A stretch of 64,000 nt of DNA from Petrolisthes cinctipes (GCA_033782935.1 JAWQEG010000722.1:78111-142110), one strand, 5' to 3'. Shown: positions 20,782 to 55,435, counted from the stretch's first letter. Translations and numbers: made by a program. Notes: generated by a model from the letters alone, not told the origin.

Positions 20782-23700
20782 ATGGTGTTCCGTCAGTGCT
20801 TCTGTGACCCGTATAAGCTGACCTATGTGTCGGCCATCTTTACAGCGGTAAGTAATTGCCACCAATCTTTGGACTTGGCTGTACACAAGTATTCATTCTA
20901 GTATTTTTTAGATTTTGTTTCAATGCGATGTAAGTGGGACTCTCAAACCCTTCAACTTGACAATGCGTATTGACAAAGCATATACCTGTAATCACACAGT
21001 AATGCACTGTGTATTAATGGCCATGATGATGACATTTTATGGACTGGGATTAATGTAATAGTGTGTTGTAAGTAGTGATGACCACATATGGCATCAACAC
21101 CAAAAAACAAGAACACACACTTCTTTATACAATACAACATACACATTGCCATCTTACAAGAAACAAAATTACGCAACACACACAAAACACCTACATTCAC
21201 TAATTTCACCACTCACATCCTCCAACGCTACCTCAATACACTTTATGCCTGGTTCACCACAAACAGAATTAAAATAGCACCCACCAAGTCAACTGTCACC
21301 CTTCTCACCAACTGGAACGCAGAACACCGCTACATACCACACCTCACCATAAACAGCACACCTATACCACACACACACACCCAAAATACTTGGCATAACA
21401 TACAACACATCCACGACATTCAAACAACAAATCACGGCCATCAAAAACAAATGCATTGCCAGCACAACATTTGGACACAACAACAAAACCACAACCACAG
21501 TGTACAAACAATATATCTGATCAGTGATGGATTATGCAAGCCCTGCCTGAGCCTCAAACCTCACTAAGACTAATCTCAACACCCTTCAGACCATACAGAA
21601 CAAGGCCCTAAAGATAATCACAGGCTGCACAGCTACCACACCTACAGACCACTTACACAATGAAACCCAAAGTCCTCAATATCAAGCATCATCTTGACAT
21701 GAGAGGCACACAAACATTTGCTGCAGCCTCCATAAACTCACACCATCCACTACACTACAAAACAAAACACCCACACATGCCAAGGAACATCAAAACAACA
21801 CCCAGTACACAATACCATCATCTCTTACAACCTCCACACCCCAAACCAGTCACCAGAAATACATCCATACTCAAATTACTCACCAGTCCATCAAAACACT
21901 CAAGAACAACACACACCTGCATGCACAACCTCCTGACATCCCCCCATCTGAATCCTCCCTTCCCCATGAGGACAGAGTCTACCTGGCCAGGCTACGATGT
22001 GGCCACCACCCAGCCCTTCTGACATATCAGAAGAAGCTGGATGGAGCCATTGTAGATGCCTGTCCGGGATGCAACACGACACCCAACTCTCTTAAACACA
22101 TTATGGAAGACTGCAATGTACACAACCACACTTGCCAACAACACAACATACACTCTCTAAGGGCACTGTGGGAAAGCCCAGTTCAGGTCATGGCCTTCCT
22201 CAGGAGCTTGGGGCTGCTCGGCCAGACAGCTTGAGGAACTTCAACAACAACAACCACATATATGGCTGCATCATACATTTATAACGGAAAATAAGCTCTA
22301 TCTGTACTAGTTCTGTCTGTGTGTGTGTGTGTGTGTGCTCTGTTGTTTATCTGTGGAATCATCATATACACCACCATTGCTCTTACATACGGCCCTATGT
22401 CACGCCTTGGCCATAACCATGCTATACAAACGCATGACCACCAGAGTTGGTAGGAAATGGTGTCCCTCATATATAAAAATTTTATCAGCAGCTAGATAAC
22501 ACAACCCCATTAAAGCAGTACTGTATAAATAAAAACTCAACATGTGGCTAACTTGTAACACAGATAAACAATTCCCGTCCAACATATTGCCGTTTTGTAG
22601 CAGTGTCGCCACATCAGGCTAGGTCCAGGTACTTTATCACAATTCCTCGTATCTAAGTTCGATCGAGGTGAACTTTGGTTGGTCCTATATAATGCGTATG
22701 AATGTATAGACTATAAAAGGGTGGCTAAGGCTATCAATGTACAGTATGTGAGTGAATGGAATAAACAAAAAATATCAAAAATAAAAATAACTGAGCATTC
22801 CAGTGTAAAAGATACTATGTGAATGATAATTATTATATTCTTCACATGACAGGCAGATACCGAATGAGGAGAGATAAAGGCACTTACTACCTGAGTCATA
22901 ACACATATTCAAGAGGCATTATTTCTTGGATAGTGAAGGAAATGGCTCACTCTGTGTTTTCGAAAATTCTGATGGCTATTATGATGATATGAATATGAAT
23001 AATACATCAAAATTATCTTGGTAGTCTGTCAAACATAATTATCCCAGAGATATCTATGATGACCATATGAGACATTACATTGTATATCTGTAAACCTTAA
23101 CTTGACTTATCATCATTCATCTGTATTGCATTTAATTGTGGTACAGTAGGCCCTTGATATTAGATTATTAAATTTAGCAATGTCCTTTTAACACAGGCTC
23201 AGTATATCACTAACTTAAGTCTGTATGGTAATGAATAACAGAAGCCTGGGAAAACATTTGGTGGTCTTTAATGAGGGACTGAGTGTATAATGCTGTGGTA
23301 GATACAAGTATCCACTGTATATCAAGGGTCTGCCGTATTTGTGAAGTTTATACATGTCATTTCTGAGAAGGTTGTGCCGGCAGATCGAGGCTGTGGCATT
23401 TGGAGTGCTGAACATTGTGTTGATCTGCATGCATAACTGCACCATGCACCCACCTGATGAACTTAACCTAAGCTTTGATTGGTTCTGGGCCTGGTATTTC
23501 TACGGTGAGGCAACTGTTCTTACGGATTGTTTATGAAAACTTTTTATCAGATTATGAACTTGATACTGCAGGCATAAATAACTTAAGGGGATGGTTTAGT
23601 TTTGGTAACAAATAAACCCAAGCTAATGTTATGGTGAGCTACAGAATAAACCAAACAAAATAAATCTAATATAATTAACCAGACAATATAAACATAATAC

Positions 23701-25668
23701 TGTAAATCTAACAAAATAAACCTAACCGAATGTTACCTCAGCAATCAACCTCTCCCGGCATCAGATCCCGTAAAGTGTGATGAACAGGAGGGGTTCACTC
23801 CCCCAAACTGGCTCAACGTTTCTTACCCTATCGACCCCCGGCCCAGAATCACATCAGTGCAGGCCAACTATGGATACCAGATAACCTACCTCATCCTCCA
23901 CTTCCTCTGGTTCTGTAGCGCATTTCTCCTCATATACGGTCAGTGCAGAGCTGCTGGGTTCAAAATTTGAATTACACTCAATTAGGTAAGACTGGCAACT
24001 ATTCAATAGGTGAAATTTTGCTGTTTTGAGGGGATACAGACTACAGTATTATAGTTATTCCCTTACAAACTATTAATAAATGGTACTGATAGGGGTGTGT
24101 CTGTATAGCATCATTAATATACAGTTTCCATAAGCTGACTAACATGAAGTAATTAACATAAAAGGTGAAGGAAGCAATATAGTTCAGTCTTTATACAGAT
24201 TGTCTAATTTATTATTAAATCAATATGAGTTACCTGGGTGAAATTAAGATGTGTGTACAGTGGCCTACTCTTGCCAGGTCCTCCTGTACCTCCTCTCTCT
24301 TCACTGATCCACATTAAAATAGTGAAAACCTGCAGATGAAAACAGAACTTTAATAACTGTGTAATATTTCAAAGGTTTCATCACCTATCAGCAAATATAT
24401 TCACATATACACAAGTTTAACTCCTGTACCACATACAGATCAAATTAAGTTACTTGTTGCCATAGTTTGTAAGAATCTAACTGACATAATTTGTACAAGA
24501 TCCTTAGACTACAATGCCAGTGTATGAGTAGCATGAGAAAGTGATTGTACATTGATATAATAGTAATGTGTAAATCATATAATTCTATACAGGTAATGGA
24601 AGGAAGCTATGGCAATATTACCTACCTTGGCTTACCATCTCTCTCACTCTCATCATCATGGACTTGGTCATATCTTCCTTCTACATCGCTGACATGGTGG
24701 TGAGTGGCAGGGGTGCCCGGGCATATACAGTATATAAAATTTCATTGGCTTGGTAATGATGATGATAGCATAAGAACTCCATAGGTTCTCAGCAGCGCCA
24801 TCTTAGCTCTCATTGTCACTGCCTTGCACTTTCACTAATTTGCATATCATGACCCCTGGGACTAAGTTGTGGTGTAGGCAGGTATCACACTTCAAATACA
24901 GACTTTTCCCCATCCCCCCAATATAAAAATATTGACAGTACAAGTATAGAAGACGCATGCAAATCTGAGAGGAGCTAGTCTGCTAGAGGATGATGAGTAA
25001 TGTTATCATGATAGTCACTATTACTATTGTCACTATTTTGTATCATTATAACCATCATCATCAAAAGAGAGTTGTATGGATTTAGGAATAAGAGCACTAG
25101 CATAGCTGACTAGAATGGAGGTGAGGTCAGGCTTGTGATATGATACTCCCTCTCCCTTGTTTAATTCAGGCAGTGGCACAACAAGGCTGGGGGTACAGAA
25201 GTGCTATGTTCTGGATAATGGCAATGTACTGGAGGATCTTCATTTTCTGGATCATCAACCTTAACAAGTTTGGTAGCGCCTGCAATGCCTTCTTCAAGAC
25301 AGTCCATAAGCGCAGGAAGCAGAGTCACGTGGCAAATGTAGGTATACAGTACTGTTGTCTGGCAAGCACATAGTCAGCCTCGTTAGTCACCTTTCTCTAG
25401 GACTTGTAAACCCGAGGAGCATTGACTTTGCAATACAGTAAGCCATTTATCCTGACTTGGCGAGTTAGAAATCAATGATTGGGACAGTACCACTGCTACC
25501 AGTTATTCATATATACAGTACTATACATTACCTTGAGAGCAAATGATTGAGATAGTTCAATGTGTATCTCTCCCCTAACAGGTGCAGAGACAAGCATACG
25601 AGGTGGAGATGGCACAAGCGGTGAAAACAGCCAAGGAGGAGACACATGCACAATACCGCAATCACTAA
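20782..25668 (+). CDS. Four-pass membrane protein, uncharacterised (6 coding exons)
   Basis: Coding exons: 20782-20847, 23384-23504, 23765-23938, 24593-24699, 25170-25337, 25582-25668, all GT-AG and in phase, giving 240 aa. The first Met (MVFRQCFCDPYKLTYVSAIF) lies in an exon that probably starts at 20661 after TTTATAGCAG. Four hydrophobic segments are visible: VSAIFTAIEAVAFGVLNIVL; YQITYLILHFLWFCSAFLLI; WLTISLTLIIMDLVISSFYI; FWIMAMYWRIFIFWIINL. The long first extracellular loop has paired Cys and two N-glycosylation sequons (NLS, NVS). The C-terminal tail is basic then helical (VQRQAYEVEMAQAVKTAKEE) and cytosolic if both ends are inside. The architecture recalls arthropod tetraspan proteins such as the pasiflora/fire-exit type septate-junction family, but this is only a resemblance; no function is claimed. 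Confidence 0.8.
21090..22252 (+). mobile_element. LINE family A, internally deleted copy (tetraspan intron 1)
   Basis: It begins with an endonuclease fragment (IAILQETKLRNTHKTPTFTN) and passes in frame straight into a late reverse-transcriptase region (YLNTLYAWFTTNRIKIAPTK), so the RT catalytic part is missing. The rest matches the copy at 37184-38836, including the 3' end GCCAGACAGCTTGAGGAACT followed by CAACAACAACAA. A target duplication ACCACATAT lies at 21081-21089 and 22253-22261. Same strand as the host gene. Non-functional. Confidence 0.8.
22580..22640 (+). repeat. Fragment of the composite-cluster repeat unit
   Basis: GCCGTTTTGTAGCAGTGTCG, then GGCTAGGTCCAGGTACTTTATCAC, matches the start of the units at 5.1 kb and 51 kb, but only about 60 bases are present, inside intron 1 of the tetraspan gene. 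Confidence 0.5.
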
Positions 25669-26931
25669 CTTACACATGAACATCAGTCCTGCAACTACTA
25701 ACTTACACATACACACACACACATGATCTCGACCACTACCTTGCACATACACACACAATACTGCAACAACTTGCCCATACATACATACATACATGCACAG
25801 ATTAACCTCATTACCGTTCAGTCATTTTGTTGAAGTAAAGATGCCAGTGAGAGCTATACTTTAAATTAAGTCTTTCTTTTGCACAGTTGTTTATGGGAGC
25901 ATCACTTTATTGTACAATAACTGTAGTTACATACTTAGATGTCAGTCCATCCGCCCTTTCTCCGTCTAGGAAAATGTTAAAGCAAAGATTTAAGGGAACT
26001 GTGAAGTTGTTGGCAAATATTAAGGTGATTGACTCCTCCAAAATATGCCACAAAACAGAAGCCATTTTGATTTATGGTTATGTGTGGAGGAGTCAGCAGA
26101 TTCCAATTTGTCAACTAAATCACAGATCCTTTACATAATGGGCTTCAAATATATCATAATCTTATCAAACTAATCAAACCTTGTAGCAAGGAGAGGAACA
26201 GCACTTTAATATTTTTATAATGTAACTGAAGCCTTAGCTGTACACTAGTTTTGTTTTTGTACTCCTAGCCTTGAGAGAGAATTCTGACGGATGGACAGTT
26301 TTGCGAGATACATGGTATTCTTTTATGCAATATTCGCATATCGTTTTTTTTTTTTTTTTTTTTTTTTTTTTCTTAAATAAGTGCATTGGCATTTTGGCAG
26401 ATGGAAATTTGCCTCTTTAAGTGGACATAATTTGGAGGACTTAAAAATTATAATGAATATACTGTATGATGATGATGATGATGATGATAATAATATGAAG
26501 AAAATTTGGAGTTTTGTTTTCCCACATCTCACAGATATTACAGATTAAAAAGTTCCTTTATAATCCTATCACTTAATTATTATGGCTGTGACAGAAATTA
26601 CATAATACAATACACAAAAAAGCTGGGTACTGAAATACTAAAGTATTGTGTAGTGAATTTATATATATTTAATTATAATTATGTTTACATAAAAAATCTC
26701 CATCTGATTAAAAAATTTAATCACTTTAATACTTAAAATTACTTCAACATTTCTGAAGCTAAAATTTCACGACTGGAAATCATTACCGTATAGTGAATGA
26801 CGAACTCGTTATTCACAATATTTCACTTTTTGGTCATCTATCTAATATCTTCCAGATTTCCTTTTCTTTCAGACTTCATAATATATTTATCCTCCGTTTG
26901 CTTTGTATCTTCATTGTCTTTTCGGCTATCT
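25669..26931. other. Region between the convergent tetraspan and DNMT1 genes
   Basis: The tetraspan stop is followed by CA-rich imperfect repeats (about 25675-25797), which would lie in its 3' untranslated region. A TTAA-type fold-back copy lies at 25994-26130 (arms with GACTCCTCC and GGAGGAGTC). A T-run of about 27 bases is at 26344-26371 and a GAT microsatellite near 26467-26488. On the minus strand, TTTAAT at about 26714 could be an ATTAAA-type polyadenylation signal for DNMT1. No other gene seen. Confidence 0.5.
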
Positions 26932-49215
<22,284 letters not shown>

Positions 49216-49364
49216 CTGAAAAGGAATACAATGGACATTTTAATTTTACGAACGAAGGTCAAAATCATTCCAGTCGTAGAAAATAGTAAATAGAAAATAG
49301 TAATAAAAAAATATATATATATAAAATGACAATATCAGAAGCGAAGGTCAAAATCATTCCCATC

Positions 49365-49371
49365 ACAAAAA

Positions 49372-49405
<34 letters not shown>

Positions 49406-49430
49406 TACCGGTATATATATATATAAAGAT
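49365..49430. repeat. Poly-A and AT microsatellite
   Basis: About 20 consecutive A then TATATATATATATA with an interrupting ACCGG, then more TATATA. Upstream of the first recognised DNMT1 exon. Confidence 0.8.
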
Positions 49431-49564
49431 ATGAAGTTATGTGAAAAAATGAACCCACACAAACCAAATAGGCCTAAACAAATATGTTGTGTCAAATTGG
49501 GAGAACTTGTTGGTTAATAATCATAATCGTTATTAAAAATCCTCATTTAACTACCTGTAGTTAA

Positions 49565-50017
49565 TTGGTACCTGGTCTGAAAAATCTCCCCTACGAGGAA
49601 AGACTGAGGAAACTAGATTTACCAACGTTGGCATATAGAAGATCAAGAGGAGACATGGTGGAAACCTATAAGATTGTGAATGGAGTGTACGATACAGATA
49701 TATGTGAAGGTTTGTTTAAAATGCAGGAAGAATTGGGAACGCGAGGACATGGAAAGAAAATATTTAAACAAAGGGCAAGGTTGGATGTTAGAAAGTATTC
49801 CTTCTGCAATAGAGTTGTTAATCTTTGGAACAGCCTTCCAGAATATGTGGTGAATGCTGAATCTATAGTTGAGTTTGAAAGGAAGTTGGACAGAGTATGG
49901 AGGGTTGAAAGTCAAAGGTTTCATTACACTGCAACAATAGGGAGCCTCGACCACAGGTTTGACCACATGACCACAACATCAAGAATTAGGAATTCAGAGC
50001 TGGAGTTACAGGTTTAA
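49565..50017 (+). mobile_element. LINE family C, C-terminal fragment
   Basis: The 150-residue frame reads LPYEERLRKLDLPTLAYRRS, RGDMVETYKIVNGVYD and NRVVNLWNSLPEYVVNAESI, the extreme C-terminal region typical of CR1/L2-like LINE reverse-transcriptase proteins. Nothing of the RT core is present, so it is a 5'-truncated insertion. It is open throughout, so it is comparatively young. Confidence 0.8.
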
Positions 50018-50379
50018 GTAGCCTCTTCCAGAAGTCATCTATGTGAGTCTATGTGAGTAGTATTCCATATTCAATATTATTAGCCTATTAACATACATAA
50101 TTAGATATTAGGGAATGGTAATATTTAAACAGCTACGGTACTTCATTAATTATAATCACGTATGGTAAGCAGATGTAAAAGGCTTCAAAAAAGTAAATAA
50201 TATATAACAATAAAATACGGTTAGAATTTAAAATATGGCTATACAGTAGTTACGAGTGGCAAAATCTTCAGTTGTATATATTTTACCAAAACTACAAATA
50301 TTTACCATCATCCATAACTTGAGACTCAGTATAGTATATTAATTAGTGAGTATAAGGGCCATATTCAAAATCCTTGTTC

Positions 50380-50760
50380 CTCACACAGCTACCAAAGCAA
50401 AAAAAGATTTTTCTCTTGCCGCATCGTCCTACTATGGAATTCTCTGCCTGCAGAAATATTTAACACCCCCTCTCTTGCCTAATTCAAGACTAAACTAACT
50501 CATCATCTCCACGATATTCTGTTTAATCCATAGATATGGGCTTCATACACACTCCTCATTATGTATATATTTCTATACACATTTACCATTTTTTTTGCTT
50601 CCAACTCATCCCATGCCATTACAACCAAATTTACAAATGCTCCGACACACTCTACCAGTCACCCCAATGCTGTCCCTTTTACTGTATCACTCAATGTCTA
50701 TCTGACTGGCATGTCATATTGTGTTTTGGGCTGCTTGATCCTTGGCGTGTCATGCGCTGC
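50380..50760 (+). mobile_element. LINE 3'-end fragment
   Basis: Frames read SLAASSYYGILCLQKYL- and PSLA-like residues, a broken form of the SL-WNSLPAEIF block that ends CR1-like LINE proteins. A 3' untranslated-type stretch then ends with GTAGCCCTACCAAG. Probably the same family as the fragment at 7.2-8.4 kb. Weak. Confidence 0.4.
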
Positions 50761-50794
50761 TGATTGGTAGCCCTACCAAGTGAGTAAACCAGGT

Positions 50795-52570
50795 GAGTTC
50801 GGTAAATATTGAAAGAAATGCCGTTATCACGTACGGTTTTTCTACCTTCATTACCCACTTATTTAGACCATTCTATAACTATTTTCTTCTATGGCATTTC
50901 CTCCGCAAATGCCCCATTTCCAAGATAGGGCATATTCAAATGGGGCATTTTGAAATTAGCTTGACCTTACCTAACATAGATCACAGCAGACTACCGAGAC
51001 CTAACCTGGGCAAACTACCGGGAAATAACCGTGGTAAAGTACAGGAAATGACTGGGGCAAAATACTGGGACCTTGGCAATACTGCTACAAAACGGCAATT
51101 CTTTCGGTATTATTACAGAAGTATTGTGTTCTTGGCTAGGGCCACGCAGTGTTACCACATCCAGCTAGGTTCCAGGAATTTGCCCAGATTAGGTCCAGGT
51201 AGTTTGCCCAGGTTAGGTCCCGGTAGTCTGCTGTGGTCTAGGTTAGGTAAGGTCAAGCTAATTTCAAAATGCCCCCATTTGAATATGCCCTATCTTGGAA
51301 ATGGGGCATTTGCGGAGGAAATGCCATAGAAGAAAATAGGGTATTTATTGAAAGAATTACCGTTTTGCAGCAGTGTTGCCAGATCCGGCTGGGTCCCAGT
51401 ATTTTACCCCTGTCATTTATTGTACTTTATCATGATTATTTCCCGGTAGTTTGCCCAGGTTAGGTCCCGGTAGTCTGATGCGGTCTAGGTAAGGTTAGGT
51501 CAGGTCAGGTAAGGTCAGGCTAATTTCAAAATGCCCCATTTGAATGCCCTATCTTGGAAATGGAGCATTTGCGGAGGAAATGCCATAGAAGGAAAGAGTC
51601 TTAGAATGGTCTAAATAAGTGGGTAATGAAGGTAGAAAAAACGTACGCAATAACGGTAATTCATTCAATATTTACCGAAAATAGTCATAGAATGGTCTTA
51701 ATAAGTGGGTAATGAAGGTAGAAAAACCGTACACAATAACGGTAACGTTAATTCGGTAAAGGTACAGAAGTGGACCTTACTGTATAATAGATATTTTACT
51801 GTCATTACCCACTATTTCGGACCATTCTAAGACACTTTTCTTCCTCAAATGCCCCGTTTCCAAGATAGGGCATATTCAAATGGGGCATTTTGAAATTAGC
51901 TTGACCTTACCTAACCTAGACCACAGCAGACTACCGGGACCTAACCTGGGCAAACCTTACCTGAACTGACCTAACCTAACCTAACCTAGACCGCATCAGA
52001 CTACCGGGACCTAACCTGGGCAAACTATCGGGACCTAACCTGGGCAAACTACCGGGAAATAATCCTGATAAAGTACAATAAATGACAGGGGTAAAATACT
52101 AGGACCCAGCCAGATCTGGCAACACTGCTGAATTCAGGTCCACTTCTGTACTAATACCGTTAATTCGGTATTTATTGAAAGAATTACCGTTTTGCAGCAG
52201 TGTTGCCAGATCCGGCTGGGTCCCAGTATTTTGCCCCAGTCATTTATTGTATTTTATCACGATTATTTCCCGGTAGTTTGCCCAGGTTAGGTTCCGGTAG
52301 TTTGCCCAGGTTAGGTCCCGGTAGTCTGATGCGGTCTAGGTTAGGTTAGGTCAGGTCAGGTAAGGTCAGGCTAATTTCAAAATGCCCCATTTGAATATGC
52401 CCTATCTTGGAAATGGGGCATTTGCAGAGAAAATGCCATAGAAGAAAATAGTCTTAGAATGGTCTAATTAAGTGGGTAATGAAGGTAGAAAAACCGTACG
52501 CAATAACGGTAATTCATTCAATATTTACCGTTAATTCTTTCAATATTTACCATTCTTTCAATAAATACCG
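50795..52570. repeat. Composite repeat cluster 2
   Basis: At least four copies, in both orientations, of the module seen at 5.0-6.0 kb: GCAGTGTTGCCAGATCCGG, TTGCCCAGGTTAGGTCCCGG, AAATGCCCCATTTGAATATG, CTTAGAATGGTC, TACCGTTTTG. A TA-flanked insert is at 51765-52148. The ends repeatedly show GGTAATTCTTTCAATATTTACC. Contains CCTAACCTAACCTAACC within one unit (about 51970-51986). Lies upstream of DNMT1. Confidence 0.75.
51765..52148. mobile_element. TA-flanked MITE inside cluster 2
   Basis: CAGAAGTGGACCTTACTG at the left is the inverse of the right end (TTCAGGTCCACTTCTG), with TA on both sides (51763-51764, 52149-52150). It is the 384-bp relative of 5042-5387, and its immediate flanks match those of that copy when reverse-complemented. 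Confidence 0.65.
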
Positions 52571-52614
52571 AGTAAACCAGGTGAGTTCATGGTGCATACG
52601 ATGATGTGGTACTG

Positions 52615-52759
52615 GTACAATGGCTCCGTTGTTTGTCTATGGAGCCATCGTATCGGGACCACACCATTGTATGCCTTGACTACAGCCCTATAAAGCCATA
52701 CTCAAGAACGTTTGTGGTGCATACGATGGCTCCATAGACAAACAACAGAGCCGTTGTAC
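52615..52759. repeat. Inverted repeat, 39-bp arms
   Basis: 52615-52653 (GTTGTTTGTCTATGGAGCCA in its middle) matches the reverse complement of 52721-52759 at 37 of 39 positions. A weaker relative, with GTACGATGACTC, TTGTTTGTTTGTTTG and GAGTCATCGTATC, lies at about 58157-58235. Non-coding. Confidence 0.7.
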
Positions 52760-53221
52760 CATCGTATTCACCATGGATGTTCTTGAATACGGCCCAACCT
52801 CTTATTATTTATTTTTACCATCTTTATCCCTTGACTCACCTTTCCCACGTCTCCTGTGTTATCATCACGTCTTCTTTCACACTGGCTATGGTTAGGGGAA
52901 GTGGTATCAACTTGTAATGCCACGGTAATTATGCTGATAATAATTATACCGCCAAAAGAAACTAAATTCACAGCTAGAATTTAGAAACGTTTTTGGCGGG
53001 AAGTTCCAGTGTTGCCAGGTCCGCTTGACGAAATGTCCCCAACTTCAGCATCAGAAATTCCTTTTCTACTTCAATAATTCTCTGTTTACTCTTGAGATAA
53101 TCGTCTATATCTACCATCTTTTTTATATTTCCTCTGGTAGATATGTTCCCATTTACTCTTGAACAATCTTTATATTATATAGTTATTATAGACAATTAGT
53201 TGAAATTCTCCCAACACATAC

Positions 53222-53775
53222 ATGCACAGGCCAACAAGGCTAACAGCTAGGGTTCTGGGAGCCCTCAAGCATACTTTTCTAGCGTTGGACAAAACAGCCT
53301 TCCTTAACTTATACAAAAGCCTAATTAGGCCACATCTGGAGTATGCTTCTGTGATCTGGAACCCAGCGCTGAAGAAGGACAAAGACACTTTGGAGCAGGT
53401 CCAACGGAGAGCAACGCGATTGGTGCAGGGACTGTTCCACCTCTCCTACTCTGATCGACTAGCAAGCCTCCAACTTCCGAGCAGACGTCATACAAACCTT
53501 CAAGATCCTAAAAAACATCGATAACATCAACTACAGTAGAGAATGTTCAGTATGCGGAAAGGCAATGTTCCAACCAGCGAGAAGTACTACCACCAGAGGA
53601 CATAACTTAAAATTACAAATACAACACCAACCTGGACCTAGAAAATACTGTCTTCCTGCTAGAGTTTCAGAATATTGGAATAGATTAACTCATCATACCG
53701 TGAATGCTACCTCACTAGAAACATTCAAGACGCGATCGACTAGTCAAAGAGTGGGAAAACAGGCCAGCTGACCTG
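53222..53775 (+). mobile_element. LINE family D, C-terminal fragment with one frameshift
   Basis: Frame one gives ARVLGALKHTFLALDKTAFL, NLYKSLIRPHLEYASVIWNP and LEQVQRRATRLVQGL, the region after the RT palm. At about 53480 the reading frame shifts and continues as VIQTFKILKNIDNINY, CSVCGKAMFQPARSTTTRGH and ARVSEYWNRLTHHTVNATSL. CR1/L2-like LINE, 5'-truncated. Confidence 0.8.
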
Positions 53776-53989
53776 TAGGCTACCAGTATAGATTTTCATA
53801 CTAAGTCCGCAAGCTAAGGGCTGCCACATAATAACCTAGGACTGTCAAGAACTAAACAGGTCTTATTATCCACAAGGGTATCGAATGACCTCTACTAAAG
53901 GTAAATACTAAAGGCAAATATATAATTTCTCCATTGATATCTCGAATCCTCCATGTCTAGAGATAATTTCCCATATTTGGCAACACTGG

Positions 53990-54743
53990 CAAAAAGTAAA
54001 AAAAAAAAAAATTCTCGCCTTTAATTAAAACCACCTTACGTAGTGGAGAAATATTAAAAAATTTCAGTTGTATAAAGATTTTACGAACACAAATTTAAAA
54101 GAAACTCCTTGTTTTTTTAGAAGAAGCACAAATATAATTACTACGTCAATAATTAAAAAAGTAAAAGAAAATACAAACTTCATCGCTATGGGAACTTTTT
54201 ATCTGACCATGACTGATCCAATTAATTTCTAAAGGTAACAGTACTTTGAATATACTGCTGTACTTTTCGATGGATCATGATTAAATAAGTGGCATGTCAT
54301 AATAACTCATAATAGTCACTGCCAGCAATAGCCAGCACTATTATTCTATCTTTTACTACAGTTCCCCTGGCCATGCATTACTCGATGCTGTCTGTGGTTT
54401 TCTATGTTAAAAAAAGTAGAGATAACTTCACTCGTAATGGAAATTATGGAACCAGCTGACCGACCTACTTTGAGAAATTCTTGTCCTATAATAATCAGCA
54501 GCCTTGTAGTACTCCAGAGGAAACTCGGAAAATTTTTCTTTGTTCTAACATAATTTGGTTGATGTATCTGGACCTCCATGCCAAGTTTGATAAGTCCTTA
54601 ATTGTTGAGAAATGGCTATGTTGTTTCAATAAGTTTATTATTATATACCTCTAAAAGATTCAGAGGAACAATACAGTAAACTTTAATAATTCCTCCCCTC
54701 GGGTAAGATGAATTTCTTTTATGTGGTTAGCTCTCAATATTAA
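53990..54743. other. Intergenic AT-rich sequence
   Basis: No gene or clear repeat recognised in this stretch beyond an A-run at about 53998-54011. Confidence 0.5.
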
Positions 54744-54747
54744 TTAA

Positions 54748-54916
54748 GGGGAGAGTAGGCTACTATTTTGGTTCATTGGAGCACCTTGATTCCTCCCAAA
54801 GTATGTCAGGAAACAGGATCAGTTCAGCAAAAAATAATGGTGGTCTGATGCTTGAAATAGTTTGGAGAAATCAGCTGCTCCAGATTTACCAACACGTAGG
54901 CTACTGTACTAACCCC
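54748..54916. mobile_element. TTAA-flanked fold-back element, type 1
   Basis: Flanked by TTAA at 54744-54747 and 54917-54920, with ends GGGGAGAGTAGGCTACT and AGTAGCC-TA-ACCCC-type right arm (GTAGGCTACTGTACTAACCCC). The inner arms are GATTCCTCCCAAAGTATGTC and ATAGTTTGGAGAAATCAG. The TTAA target is that of piggyBac-type elements; no transposase is present. Confidence 0.65.
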
Positions 54917-54924
54917 TTAATTAA

Positions 54925-55079
54925 GGACCCTGTGATCGTGTATGAGAATTGGAGGCTTTTGATTCCTGCTGACTATGCCACGTAACAAGCTCCTTCTATT
55001 AGGCTATATAGGTGGTGTTTCGTGGCAATATTTGAAGGACTCATTTACCTCTAAGTTTCTGACTACATCACAGGGTCCC
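54925..55079. mobile_element. TTAA-flanked fold-back element, type 2
   Basis: Starts GGACCCTGTGATCGTGTATG and ends CTACATCACAGGGTCCC, with TTAA at 54921-54924 and 55080-55083. It follows the type-1 element with only TTAATTAA between them. Inner arms carry GATTCCTGCTGACTATGCCA and GGCAATATTTGAAGGACTC. Confidence 0.7.
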
Positions 55080-55317
55080 TTAATGAATCCAACACCAACA
55101 AAGGCTACGGTAGGCCTGCAAGACATATATTGTACCACGAGTAAGGATATATATATACAGTAGAGGAGAGACATTAAAGCACGAATGAAAGAAAAGTAGA
55201 GACAGTTGGAGAACTGAAAGGGAGTATCTTGGGTCCAAAGACACACCCAAACTCTTATTAGTGTACTATTCATATTATCACAAGCATCCAACAAGTAAAA
55301 GTATTCTGTGGAGGGTA

Positions 55318-55435
55318 AATTGGTGGGCAAATGATTCCTCCAAACTATGCCACGAAACAGACCCCTCATTAAATAAAGTATCACTAAGATCGCCTGTTTC
55401 CTGGCATAGTCTGGAGAAATCAGCAGTAGCCCTTC
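55318..55435. repeat. TTAA-type fold-back repeat core
   Basis: GATTCCTCCAAACTATGCCA and GAAACAG on the left, CTGTTTCCTGGCATAGTCTG and GAGAAATCAG on the right, with a 35-base loop. The outer arms are less clear. Confidence 0.6.

Noticed and set aside
51960..51990. A true telomere array (CCTAACCTAACCTAACC)
   Set aside because: Only about three units, and they are part of a repeat module that recurs in both orientations.
52768..52971. A small membrane protein on the minus strand (MNLVSFGGIIIISIITVALQ)
   Set aside because: Short, isolated and without support; it may contain a 5' exon of DNMT1, but its phase does not match, so no gene was called.
53222..53775. A possible host gene with ALKHTFLALDKTAFLNLYKS
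   Set aside because: The sequence is the C-terminal part of a LINE reverse transcriptase with a frameshift; not a host gene.
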